Assembly (NCBI GenBank): GCA_958450325.1
Contig: OY288259.1
Location: forward strand, 28,390,734-28,454,733
Length of the DNA stretch: 64,000 nucleotides
Direction: 5' to 3'
Origin: Agrostemma githago
Lineage: Eukaryota; Streptophyta; Magnoliopsida; Caryophyllales; Caryophyllaceae
Shown piece by piece: positions 47,549 to 58,460 of this stretch. How positions within the stretch are numbered: the stretch's first letter is position 1; every line of letters starts with the position of its first letter. The notes under the pieces are model-generated. The model was not told where the DNA came from. It did no database searches and worked only from the letters and a program-made list of their open reading frames with translations. Both the position numbers and the translations under genes were made by a program.

Positions 47549-49024
47549 ATGGACGAGTTGAAAAATGCCTTGACCAAGATCGAAACTCAACTGGCCGCCA
47601 TCCAGGCTAACCAAGCAACTTTGTCCACCCGCCTAAGCACCGTAGAGAAGACGGTCCCTAACGAAGGAGGTGAGCCCGCCGGGCCCATGGCCGAGCTGGT
47701 TAGTATCGTTCGTAGGCTCGAAGAATAGGTCCACCTATCGACGAACAACTCGATCCACACCGAGAATGCTCGTACTTATTCACCTTTGGATAACGAGCTA
47801 CCCGCTAACCTCAACTTGACGGGAATTCCTATGTTTGAGGGTACCGAAGACCCGGTCCACCACATCCGGGCTTTCAAAGACTTCATGGCAGTCAAGGGGG
47901 TGAAGTCAACTATGTTCAAGCACTTGTTCCCTTCTTCCTTGGAGAAACATCCTAAGGCTTGGTTCTACAATCTCGATTCCAAGAAATACAAAAATTGGGA
48001 CGATGTGGCTACTGAGTTTGCTCGGAACTACGCCGATAACACTGAAACCCAGACTACAATGCGTACTTTGGAGGTAATGGCCCAAGAGCCCAAAGAAGGA
48101 TTCAAAAAATATTTGCAAAGATGGAGGGCCGAGAGTGTGAAGATGGTCGAAAAGCCCAGCGAAAAAGTGCTGGTGGAGGCCTTTGTCAAGAACCTCCTCC
48201 CATCCTACCGTGTCCATCTCCGGTATGCTATCATCCCCAATTTTGCCGCTCTTACTGAAATGGGCACCAGGATCGAGGATGACCTAAGGCTAGAGAACCT
48301 GACTAAGGCCTCTACCAAAGGCTATCAAGGGGCTAGTTCGTCTACAAACAGCTGCAACCCGCAGCTGCAACCCGCAGCTGCAACCCGCAGCATCTTTGAC
48401 GAGGTAAATCTCCTCGACACCTCATCCAAAAAGAATACGCCAAATCGGGCATTCATAGATATAGGGACTACCTATACTTATGCCTTACAAAGGCTATCCT
48501 CGAAAGGTCTGATCCAACCAATAGGCCCAACTCCAGAGGCCCCTGTAGAGAAAAGGTCCAAATATTATAATGCTCAGGCCTACTGTCAGTATCACCGGGG
48601 TAACGGACATGATACTGAAAAATGTTGGAAGCTAAAGCACCTAATCCAAGACCTTATCGAGAGCGGGAAAATCCCATTGCTCGGAGACAAGCCGAGCAAC
48701 AAAGAAAACCCGTTCAGCGCCCATGCCATATTTACAGGAGAGGTAATTGACTGTTCTCACCTCATTTCCCGATTTATCCCACAAATCAACGGGATATGGT
48801 TTGACGATGAGGATGATGTGTACCTGGCCAAAGGGGAAGTTGTCCCCGTCACCAGAGAAGAAGTCCGAAAAGCCAAGTCCAAGGCCTTGGCCACCAACCA
48901 CCTCGCCACTGCTGGACGCGCCACTCCAACATCCGTCACTGAACCTGCCAGGACGGAACCAACCCCCGAGGAACCAAGCAATGACACGGCCTTGGTCCAA
49001 CAAATGAAGAGTTGTTCGAGCTGA
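47549..49024 (+). pseudogene. gag: Gag (element B), one stop and a frameshift
   Basis: Starts MDELKNALTKIETQL, matching C. An in-frame TAG at 47726-47728 follows codon 59 (Gln in A and C). It then reads on for 412 codons through the capsid region, a repeated CNPQLQPAAAT-type insertion near 48345-48385 and the zinc knuckle CQYHRGNGHDTEKC (C-x2-H-x4-H-x4-C). Near 49010 a frameshift ends it at QQMKSCSS, before the protease. The CAG-rich 14-bp triplication near 48349-48390 is absent from A. Confidence 0.88.
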
Positions 49025-49127
49025 TTTAACTATATGGCAACTACTGGTTAGCTCACAGGCTCATCGGGAAGCACTGACTAAGGCTCTCGATGAAATCAAG
49101 GTCGATTCAGAAGCTACCCCCGCTGAA

Positions 49128-49613
49128 ATGGTAGCCACCATTATGCCCTACCTTAAGGGCAAATCCAAAGAAGAAGGCCCACTCATAACCTTCTTCGAAT
49201 CTGATCTGCCACCCTTTGGGCCTAATCACAATCTGGCCCTATATATCACGGTCATCTGCAATAGTAAGTACCTCCCGATGACCCTTATCGACGATGGATC
49301 GGCCGTGAACGTCCTACCCCTAAGGACCGCTAGGGCCCTCGGCATCACTGATGCCGACTATCTCCCGACAGCGCAAACTATTCAGGCTTTCGACGGAAGC
49401 CCAAAACCGGTAGCTGGGGCCGTTAAACTGAAGATCATAACGGGCCCAATCGAAAAGGAGTTGGAATTTCAGGTTATAGATGTCACCTCATCATTCAATC
49501 TCTTACTAGGAAGCCTTGGATTCACGCAGTCAAGGCCGTATCATCTACCCTCCACCGAAAAGTCAAGATGCCACTCAAAGACGGTATCATCACACTGGAG
49601 GCGACCCCAATAA
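49128..49613 (+). pseudogene. pol: Protease (element B)
   Basis: 161 aa. Active-site segment MTLIDDGSAVNVLPL and FNLLLG correspond to retropepsin flanks and match A. Directly after FNLLLG a one-base loss near 49510 shifts the frame, and the last ~35 residues are out-of-frame sequence. Confidence 0.85.
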
Positions 49614-49666
49614 ACGTGGCTAGCTGTAATGCCACGAACCGGGCCGAACCATGAGGATTCGACTTC

Positions 49667-50458
49667 GTGGGTATGATCGAGGATGAATATCTCTTCAGGC
49701 CCTACTTCACTACTAGCATCGACATGATGCTACAAAATCTGGGTTACTTACCCGGAGCTACCTCGAGACCGCATCTTCCAGCTGGGAAGATAATCGAAGT
49801 CCTGAACGATGGCGAGTCACAATTCGGGTTAGGATATGCCATAACCCCAGAAAATGTGGTCCAGGCCGGTTTTCACAAGGCCACTTACATCCTCAAGGGT
49901 ACCTACATAGGCCCTTATAGCCCAAAGTTAACTGACTACTTCGTCACTCCAGTCTTCGGAGCCATTCAAGTGGGCCTCTACCAATCCACCATCACATATC
50001 CCGAGACCAAAACGGCTCGGGAATGCAACTATATCCCCGATGATATATTCACCATCATCCAAGCAGAGTCTGAGAAGGGTGAAAGCGACTCCGAGCCCAT
50101 GCTGGGGCTCTTATTTGGAGAAGACAAGACCGTTCCTGCTCCAAAAGATGACTTGGTCAACTTGATCCTCCGCAGCGATCGGTTCGACCCAACCAAGCTA
50201 ATCACCGAGGTCGGCGCCAACACCGAGACGAGGGCTTGGAGGAAGACCATAAAATGGACCAACAGTCAAGGACGGGTCTACAAGCTGACCACCGGCGAGG
50301 AAGACATGCCGGATACCGAGTCCGAGTCTGAGTCAGAGTCAGAGTCGGAGTCTGAGTCCGAGTTTAGAGGGTCTGGTGCTGGAGTCGAGTCTGTAATCCC
50401 TCTTCTCTTAGCCACTGAGGTCTCGCTGTCCCAAGACCTCTCCCTATCCCGCCACTGA
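49667..50458 (+). pseudogene. pol: Protease-RT linker (element B)
   Basis: 263 aa corresponding to the linker in A (EYLFRPYFTTSID ... GLGYAITPEN ... LGLLFGEDK ... RVYKLTTGEED) and ending in a Ser-Glu run (50315-50363, from GAGTC(T/A)GAGTC repeats). A frame change after it separates it from the RT ORF. Its role is unknown; the length and acidic run are conserved with A. Confidence 0.8.
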
Positions 50459-50469
50459 CCAACGATCAG

Positions 50470-52959
50470 ATGGCCGCTCTATTCGAGCTATTTTCCAAAT
50501 TTACCATCAATAATAATAACGAACACCGTTCTGCTTACGACTTGTCTTATTTCCAAAATTTTCTCAATTTCAAAAATTTTATATGCAATGACATTGAGAA
50601 ACCCGACGAACAGGTACCTTTACCTCCACATCTGGTCGAGCAGCTCGAGCAAAGGGAATCCCGAGATCCGGTAATTGAAGACACCGAGTCCATCAACGTG
50701 GGAACCACTTTAGAGCCCCAGATGCTTAAGTTGGGCCTATCTTTAGATCTAGAGGAGAGACAACAGTTCGCAGACCTCCTCCTAGAATTTAAAGACGTCT
50801 TTGCAGGGTCCTACAAGGACATGCCGGGAATAGATCGAGAAATAGCAGAACACCGAATACCCATCAAAGATGGGTGCAAACCGGTAAAACAGAAGCTTAG
50901 AAGAATGAAGCTCGGATGGTCTTTTAAAGTCAAGGAAGAGGTTGATAAACAATTCAAAGCGGGTTTTATACAAGTGTCTGAATATCCAGACTGGGTTGCA
51001 AACATCGTGCCGGTACCCAAGAAGGACGGCAAGGTGCGAGTATGCGTGGACTTCCGGGACCTGAACAAGGCCGACCCAAAAGACGATTTTCCGTTACCAC
51101 ACATCGACATATTGGTGGATAACACGGCCGATCATGCCCTCCTATCATTCATGGACGGGTATGCCGGATACAATCAGATCAAAATGGCAGAAGAGGATAT
51201 GGGTAAGACCACCTTCATCACACCATGGGGTACTTACTGTTACACCGTCATGCCATTCGAGCTTATCAATGCTGGAGCCACTTATCAACGGACCGCCACC
51301 ACCTTATTGCACGACATGATGCATAAGGAGGTGGAAGTCTATGTGGACGATATGATCGTCAATTCCAAGGACCGAAGCGGGCACATTCCGGCCCTAAGAA
51401 AGTTCTTTGCCCGACTACGTAAATACAACATGAGACTGAACCCACAGAAATGCAGTTTTGGGCTAACGTCAGGCAAATTACTGGGCCATATCGTTAGCCA
51501 ACGCGGCATCGAGGTCGACCCAGCCAAAATAAAGGCCATCACCGAGATGCAACCACCCAAGACCCAAAAGGAAATAAGGGGGTTTCTCGGGAAAGTCCAG
51601 TACATCAGCCGTTTCATTTCAAAACTAACCATGGTATGTGAGCCCATTTTCAAGAAACTGATGATTGGGGAACGGGTGCTATGGGACGACAAATGTCAAG
51701 CGGCTTTTGACAAAATCAAGGAGATCCTGTCGGCTCCGCCGGTACTAATTCCACCTCAACACGGTTTACCTCTGTCGTTATACCTAACAACGACCGAGTC
51801 AGCCATGGGGGCTATGCTGGCCCAGACAGTTGATTCAGAAGAACGGGTTATTTACTACATCAGTAAAAAGTTCCTCGAGTATGAATGCAAGTACACCATG
51901 CTCGAGAAAACGTGCCTAGCTTTGGTTTGGGCCACTAAAAAGCTCATACACTACATGCTCAGTCACGAAGTACATGTTTTATCCAAAATGGATCCAATCA
52001 AGTACTTATTCGAGAAGCCCATCCTCAACGGCAGGATGTCAAGATGGACTTTAATGTTATCCGAGTTCGACCTCAAGTTCGTACCATTAAAAGCCATCAA
52101 AGGTCGGGTAGTTGCCGAGTTCCTCGCTGACAGCCCGATATCCGAAGAAGGCCACACTGATACATGGGCCTTTCCTGATGAAGACATATTCCATACCGAT
52201 ACCGAGACATGGGATTTGTATTTTGACGGGGCATCCAACTTCCGAGGATTTGGGGTTGGAATTCTGTTAATCTCACCCCGAGGGGAACACACTCTCTTAT
52301 CCATCAAGTTGGACTTCGGCGTGACCAACAACGCAGCCGAATACGAAGCATGCATTCACGGGTTGCAAGCCGCCGCTGATTTAGGGGTAACAAACCTCCG
52401 GGTCCACGGTGATTCATCACTGGTCATCAATCAAGCACTCCAAAAATGGAAAACTCGGAACGCCAATCTCGTGGCTTACCAAGCACGAGTAAGGGTTCTA
52501 GAGAAACAATTCCAGAAAGTAGAATACATCAACCTGCCTCGGGAAGAAAATCAGTTTGCAGATGCACTTTCCAAATTAGCACCTTTACTGAACATCCCGG
52601 ACCACCTGACCAGCATGCCAATCTGTGTCGAAAGGCGGTCAGAGCCGGCCTACATTCATGATATCGAGATAACTGACCCAGAACCTTGGTATCAAGCCGT
52701 CCTAACCTACCTGACAACGGGAGAATATCCCGCTGGAGCTGAAAATCGGGCCAAAAAGGCCCTACGAAGATTGGCAACCCAATTCGTTCGTACTGATGAC
52801 GGACAATTGTACAAAAAGACGGCACAGGGAGCTCTCCTCCTATACATCGACAAGACACAAGCAGAAAAGGTCATGGCCGAGGTCCACGACGGTAAAAATG
52901 GTCTGCATATTAACGCCCATATGCTATCCCGTAAAATCATGAGGCTCAGATACTACTAG
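50470..52959 (+). pseudogene. pol: RT, RNase H and archaeal-type RNase H (element B)
   Basis: 829 aa without interruption, the longest intact pol stretch here. RT: KVRVCVDFRDLNKA, SFMDGYAGYNQI, catalytic YVDD at 291-294. First RNase H from about 430 (TTESAMGAMLAQ). Second RNase H with LYFDGASN (about 583), TNNAAEYEA (about 620), HGDSSLV (about 646). Then the beginning of the integrase zinc region (VHDGKNGLH). Ends at TAG 52957-52959, where A has Trp. MPFELINAG has Glu where A and most RTs have Gly. Confidence 0.92.
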
Positions 52960-52965
52960 AACACC

Positions 52966-53232
52966 ATGGAAATAGACTGCCAGTTATACGTCAAGCACTG
53001 CCATAACTGTCAGATCTTTGGTAATGTACAACATATGCCTTCTTCCCTATTATATACCATGACATCACCATGGCCATTTTCGACATGGGGTATAGACATA
53101 ATTGGGAAAGTGCATCCTTCCGGGACGGGAGGACATTGCTTCATCTTTGTGGCCATCGACTACTTCACCAAATGGGTAGAAGCCGAGTCATACCGTGAAC
53201 GCCAAGCACGTGGCCAAATTTATCCAAAATAA
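52966..53232 (+). pseudogene. pol: Integrase zinc region and core start (element B)
   Basis: Continues after the stop: CHNCQIFG completes the HHCC site, and TWGIDIIG has the first catalytic Asp (near 53095). A short deletion near 53196 shifts the frame, and the ORF ends at QARGQIYPK. Confidence 0.88.
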
Positions 53233-53932
53233 AATCATATGCCGATACGGGATCCCGCATGAATTTATCAGTGATCACGGGACCCATTTCCAAGCTGAAA
53301 CTACCGCATTATTGGCGAAATACAAAATTCAGAGGCATACACCTTCACCTTACCGACCACAAACAAATGGAGTGGTAGAAGCGGCCAACAAAACAATTGT
53401 CACCATACTAAAAAAGATGGCTGAGAATTATCGGGACTGGCCCGACAAGATACCTTTTGCCTTATGGGGGTACCGAACTTCGATTCGCACCGCAACCGGA
53501 GCAACTCCATATTACCTGACGTATGGAATGAAAGCAGTCCAACCGATCGAGCTAGAAGTACCATCCCTAAGGATTTTGCTTGAAAGCCAAGTACCCGAAG
53601 CAGATTGGGTCCAAACCCGATACGATTCGCTAGTCCTTTTGGATGAACGGCGGTCTCGGGCCCTCAATAATATTCAAGTGTATCAAAAGAGAATCCAACG
53701 GGCTTTCAACAAAAGGGTTAGGCCCAGGAAAATCAAAGAAGGTGATTTGATCCTAAAATCGGTTCGTGCCTTACTGCCGGTTGACCCAAGGGGAAAATTC
53801 AAACCCAATTGGGCTAGGCCATACTTAGTCAAGAAAATCCTATCGGGAGGAGCGGTGATGCTAACGGACCTGGACGGTAACGAGTTCGTCAACCCGACCA
53901 ACTTGGACCAGCTGAAGCGCTACTACCCATAA
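53195..53932 (+). pseudogene. pol: Integrase core end and C-terminus (element B)
   Basis: 245 aa. ISDHGTHF (second Asp, near 53273) and TNGVVEAAN (Glu, near 53378) complete the catalytic triad about 35 residues apart. Then NKRVRPRKIKEGD and GKFKPNWARPYLVKK. In this last GPY/F-type module Gly is replaced by Arg, where A keeps GPY. Confidence 0.9.
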
Positions 53933-54104
53933 GCCCAATCTCAATGTCATTTGCAAAAATTTATAAAACTTAGTCTTTTTATAAATTTTCAAAATTTTAG
54001 ACAAGTCAATAAGTTAGAATTAACTATTCTACCGTCGCACATCTCGAATTAATAATCTTGATGTATTTCGAAAATTGCAAAAAAAAATCAATCAAATCAG
54101 ATTC

Positions 54105-54175
54105 TGAACTACGGTTGGTTTGATTCCGCTAATTGTGGATACGTAGGCAACCCCTCAAAAGGGTACAACCACTGC
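54105..54175. other. Conserved block between integrase and antisense gene
   Basis: Reverse complement of the blocks at 23531-23605 and 15571-15642. Lies between the stop of integrase and the end of the antisense gene. Confidence 0.55.
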
Positions 54176-56152
54176 AATAAACGAAAAGATGGGAACGGTG
54201 TTCAATAATACGTCTTTATTAATATCTCGATAAACTCGGGAATCAAAAAAAAAACACGGCAAAAACACAAAAAAACGCACCACAAAAATAATAATAATAT
54301 TCAAATAATAAAATAGGAGACTAATATCCCGGCATCTTCCCCTTTCCCTTGTCCTTCGGGTCGCGTGGAGCCGAGGTCGTCGAGGTGGGGACGAGCGTTC
54401 CCTAATCACCAGGGGAACCTCCTTAGCACGAGCCCGCTTCTTGGATGACGGGTCTTCAATCACAGTCTTCGGCCCAAGTCGGGCCCCCACATGCTCGGGT
54501 AGCCTATCTCGTGGGCCAAGTCGGTCCTGCACGGCTAGTCTAGGGCCCAGTCTCCTTTCCAAGTCCGTCTGGGGGCCCACTTTCCACCGAGCACCTTTAG
54601 CACCGGACCCTTCAGCTTGAGTCTTAGCCTTCTTCTTTTGTCCAGACATTAGACGAACTAGGGTAGCTGGAGTGTCTCCCTCATCAAAGAACCCTCTGTT
54701 GTCTTTAGCTTGCTCCCTTCTCAGCAGGTCGAAAGCTTCATCAACCTTCAAAGCAGCTCGGGCCTTGGCATCACCTGCTTTGGTCCACTTCACATATGAG
54801 TCCGAAACCCAGATCGAATGCCGAGATTTGGGAATGGGCCAAGTATGCCGGGTGTACCACCTTTGAGCCCAAGTATCGCACATCACATCAGTCAATTGGG
54901 TAGGGTCACTCACAATTGCCTCTATTTCTGGTATCCGTTGGGTTCGTCCATACTGCCTTAGTATGCGATCCGGGTAAAGATGAACCGTTTGGTTTAAAGA
55001 CAAGATGACTTGGTAACGGGCCCTCTCCCTCGGGTCCAAACCTGACCAAACGTAGATGGGCCACCATGGCACAACCCATCGAATAAGCCGCCCACCGTGG
55101 ATTGATAGCACCTCATCCCAATATTTCTGGCTAATCAGGCGAGAAAAATCGATGGCCCGTCTCCTCGTCATCAGCTGGTTATGGTGGTAGTTGCTAGCAT
55201 CAAGGGGAGGATCTATCACCGATAGCCTCTCATAAAGCCAAATCTGAAAAAAGAAAAAACAAAAGCATTAGATCTTGAGACAAAGCAGACGACACTCGAT
55301 CGAGTGCCCAGGTGACTCGATCGAGTGGCGTCACTGGAAGCGAACAGAATGCTTTTTACGAAGGCACTCGGTCGAGTGCCAGGGTAACTCGATCGAGTGC
55401 CAGGGTGACTCGATCGAGTGCCCACTGCAGTAGCCAATCTCGAAAAAATTCAGATAAACGAAAAAGCAAGAAAAGAATAAAAAAAAGAAAAAAAAAAATC
55501 GACATACTTGCAACAAACAGGTGCTTCCGGTGAGACGAACGGACTGATCCCTCTTGCGGTTGTCCAAGCCTTGGATTATTTCACCCATGATCAGCCAGGT
55601 TGGGCTATGTTTCGTCTCCATTAAATCAACAACGGTTAACAGACGGATATGACCCATACAGGACAATAAATCCATGTGACCCACAAAGGCATATACATGG
55701 AGCAAGCAAAAAGAGAAAGCCCTACGGCTATGAACTGATCTCACCCGGACATCGTGTGGGTTCTTGAACTTTTCAGCCAGATCGATCAAGGAGACTGTGT
55801 TGTCATCCTGGGTCATGCGAGACACCTCATTGTGGGAAAGCCCTAAAAATTCTCGAAGCTTCCTCCTCCGGTCATGGACTGAATATGGGACGGCAGGGCG
55901 GAGCATCGGGTTCCATCCTCCTATAGCCGCGATCTCCTCAGGTAAAGGGCAGATTTCGCCCCGAGGGAAAGCAAAGACATGATATATGTCATTCCAGTAA
56001 GCCAAGCATGCATCCAAGAAGTAACGATCAACCACCATCTGACGGAACGGGTACAGCTGAGTTATACCCGTCTGATTCAAGACCACCCTATCAGCATCCC
56101 TAAATTGACGGGACCACGCCTGCAACATAGCACTCAATCTATCGATTCCCAT
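54155..56152 (-). CDS. Antisense plant-mobile-domain-like gene (element B)
   Basis: Two exons on the strand opposite to the element: 56152-55508 (215 codons, MGIDRLSAML...) and 55243 to about 54321, joined in frame by a 264-bp GT-AG intron (CAA|GTATGT ... TTTTTTCAG). Exon 1: FPRGEICPLPEEIAAIGGWNP. Exon 2: WWPIYVW, HLYPDRILRQYGRTQRIPE and TWAQRWYTRHTWP, then a basic tail. These resemble the plant mobile domain of MAIN/MAIL1-type nuclear proteins, which also occurs in some Gypsy and MuDR elements. The only damage is a one-base loss near 54370 that replaces the last ~15 residues and extends the frame to 54155. TATA box about 100 bp upstream. Its role is unknown; a nuclear or silencing-related one is plausible. 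Confidence 0.82.
55244..55507 (-). other. Intron of the antisense gene with palindromes
   Basis: GT-AG, phase 0, 264 bp. Between 55294 and 55419 it carries five ACTCG(A/G)TCGAGT palindromes at 55294, 55315, 55366, 55387 and 55408, every close gap being 21 bp. A's intron has none. Confidence 0.75.
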
Positions 56153-56253
56153 AATGGATTTCTTAAGAGGATAAAGAGACTTTCTTTTTGCCTTAAGGAA
56201 AATAAAAGATTTTCTTGTGATGGAATTATGAAGAAAATCAAGAGCATAGGGGG

Positions 56254-56263
56254 CTATATATAG
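56254..56263 (-). promoter_or_regulatory. TATA box of the antisense gene
   Basis: CTATATATAG, about 100 bp upstream of the ATG at 56152 on the minus strand. Confidence 0.65.
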
Positions 56264-56772
56264 CATTAGCCTTGCAAATCTCTTTCCATATCACTTCTAG
56301 GAAAAGTTTCCTAAATTCCAAAAGGGAATTAACCCACAAGCCTAGTCCCGATACTAGCGAGGAAATAATCATCCCGAACTTTCCTAATTTCTTTAGGAGT
56401 CGATTTCAAAATTTCAAAATTTTCAAATTTTCAAATTTTCAAATTTTCAAAAATTCAAAGGGTCATTTTCCCCAGCACGAGTCATTTTACTACCTACGTG
56501 TTGCATGCATTTTATGTAACTTATACAGGAACGACTCAAGCAGGGACATGCAAACCATCAAATCTTCCCAGCAGCATTTTCCGGGATATCGCGGGATGGG
56601 CCAACACACAGGACACCCAGGGCTTACGCGACAAGCCCAAATTCCTCACGGAGTACAATCATCAAGCTCAGGTATGATTTCTGTCTTGCGGCTGGCGAGC
56701 CCTTCACGCGAGTCCAACGGACTATAAACGACCCGACCGGAAGTCTACCAGGTCTTAACGGGCTTGGTAGCT

Positions 56773-56817
56773 ACTCTGACTTTTGCCCTGTCCAAGCCTC
56801 AGTCAGAGTGGGGACTC
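56773..56817 (+). promoter_or_regulatory. Element B hairpin and polypurine tract
   Basis: ACTCTGACT (56773-56781) and AGTCAGAGT (56801-56809) pair perfectly; GAGTGGGGACTC then adjoins the LTR. Confidence 0.75.
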
Positions 56818-56847
56818 TGTAGACACCCGCATTTTGACCGCCAGGTG
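56818..56847 (+). repeat. Element B 3' LTR stub
   Basis: First 30 bp of the LTR (TGTAGACACC...CCAGGTG), interrupted by the Athila-type LTR. The rest (TCTATGGCAG...) is expected beyond the window. Confidence 0.88.
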
Positions 56848-57897
56848 TGATGGTAAGGATTTGTCACGTCCCTAGCCGATCAATAAAACACCGACTAACC
56901 TAGTGGGTAGCTAGGGCAAGTCGGGATCGTACCACGAGGAAGGTATATCAAGGTTTAGACTAGGTCGGCTTACAACGAGACTAGGTCACAAAACGAACAC
57001 AAAGAATGCAATAAAAGGAAAACTAATGATGGAGGAGAGGTATGACTAAGCTAATGATCGAACTAATAAATAAACTAAAAGAACGATGACTAACTAAGGA
57101 GATGAACTCAAATATGGAAGAAAGTGGGGTAGGTCGGGTTCATAGGAGTAGAAGGGTAATTGGAGTGATCAAGGGTATAGGTGTCTCCTAATTGCTAGGG
57201 TCGGTCCGGGCTCTCGCAACTTAGACCGATGCCAAGGTGGGTCCGGGCTCTCGCAACTTAGACCCTAGTCCGCGCTCTCGCGACTAAACTATTCTCAACA
57301 TTTCCACACAATAGACAAATAATGAGAAGATGAACACAAGTATGGGAAGCATAGCCACTACAACTCATACAAGCAAATCAACAAACACATGGAGTGCCCA
57401 CAATGTGACTAACAACAAAGATGTAACCTTTTCCCCTTGATCAACCCTAATCATCCATAATCTACCCCTAATCCCCCTACTAACCCCACAAGATTACTAC
57501 TCACTCATTATCAATGAAAAACTAACAATCATAAGAGAAAACAAACTCACAAACCAAACATCCATTATGAACAATGAGAACCATAGCAAGAACAATATGA
57601 AAAGATTCAAACAAGATTAAATAAACAAGATTAAGAGTAGGGATGATTATACCAACACTAGGATGATGAAAAAGATGAAAACTTGCATTAATGAGAAACC
57701 CAAATACAATCCCAAGGTTGTCAAGCTTGGAACAATCTTCAAGAATCCCTTAATACAAGAACTACTTACAAGGATTAACTAGAGATTAACTAAGATTAAA
57801 GGAAGATTAAAGCTAATGAGTGAAAGTAAATCTAGGGTTTTGGAGGCTTAAACTAGTCTAGGGTATGATAAGATGTCTTAATATTACAAGAAGGGAG

Positions 57898-57906
57898 TAT
57901 ATATAT
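57898..57906 (-). promoter_or_regulatory. Athila-type LTR TATA box
   Basis: ATATATATA on the minus strand, about 55 bp downstream of the palindrome array. Confidence 0.55.
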
Positions 57907-57960
57907 GGGTACAAGAATGAAGGAGAAGAAAAGAAGAAGTCTCACGCAGCCCTCGCTCCT

Positions 57961-58105
57961 TCCCGCCCGGGACGGATTGGTCCCGCCCGGGACGGTTTGG
58001 TCCCGACCGGGACGGCCTGGTCTCGGCCGGGACGGACTCCTCACAGTAACCTCTTCAATTGTGCACCCCATCCCGATCGGGATGAGGCCTTCCCGACCGG
58101 GATGG
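57961..58105 (-). promoter_or_regulatory. 20-bp palindrome array (Athila-type LTR)
   Basis: Four units of TCCCG(C/A)CCGGGACGG-type palindrome at strict 20-bp steps, then a pair with CCCGATCGGG and CCCGACCGGG 20 bp apart. Confidence 0.8.
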
Positions 58106-58443
58106 ATCTTGTAGGCCTCCCTTAAGAGCTTTTTGGTCCTTCCTTGCCTCTCATTGGATTCTCCTCGATTCTCGGGACTCGGGATCGGGTCTTGGAGGCT
58201 CGGGATTGGGTCCCAAGGTCTCGGGGTCGATTCCAAGGCATCGAGTCATCGTTTCTTTACTCCGTTGGCTCCAAAATGTGTATGTATGGAGTCGGAATCG
58301 CTCCAACTCTTCCAAATCGATCTCGGGAACCTGAAACGAACTAAAGGAAGCATAAGAAGCCCATAAATCGCTCCCAAGGAGGGATTCCACAAGGAAAATG
58401 GGACCAAAACACAACAAATAGGCACTACAAACTACACTTATCA

Positions 58444-58460
58444 ACTCCCCCACACTTAAC
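58444..58460 (-). promoter_or_regulatory. Athila-type polypurine tract
   Basis: The minus strand reads TTAAGTGTGGGGGAGT directly before the LTR start TGATAAGTG. Confidence 0.75.

Larger units (their letters stand above)
43975..56847 (+). mobile_element. Element B: Tat-type Ty3/gypsy retrotransposon, 3' LTR cut
   Basis: 5' LTR 43975-46461, PBS 46462-46482, leader, gag, protease, RT, two RNase H domains, integrase, conserved block, antisense gene, hairpin/PPT, then only 30 bp of 3' LTR (56818-56847) before the Athila-type element begins. LTRs belong to the same family as C; the proteins are close to those of A. Several stops and frameshifts break gag-pol. The expected outer LTR and TSD lie beyond 64000. 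Confidence 0.92.
56848..58443 (-). repeat. Athila-type 3' LTR
   Basis: TGATGGTAAGG...ACACTTATCA, 1,596 bp; same family as the solo LTR 39401-41003. TATA at 57898-57906. Four palindromic units start at 57961, 57981, 58001 and 58021 (period exactly 20 bp), and a further pair at 58071/58091. Confidence 0.92.
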
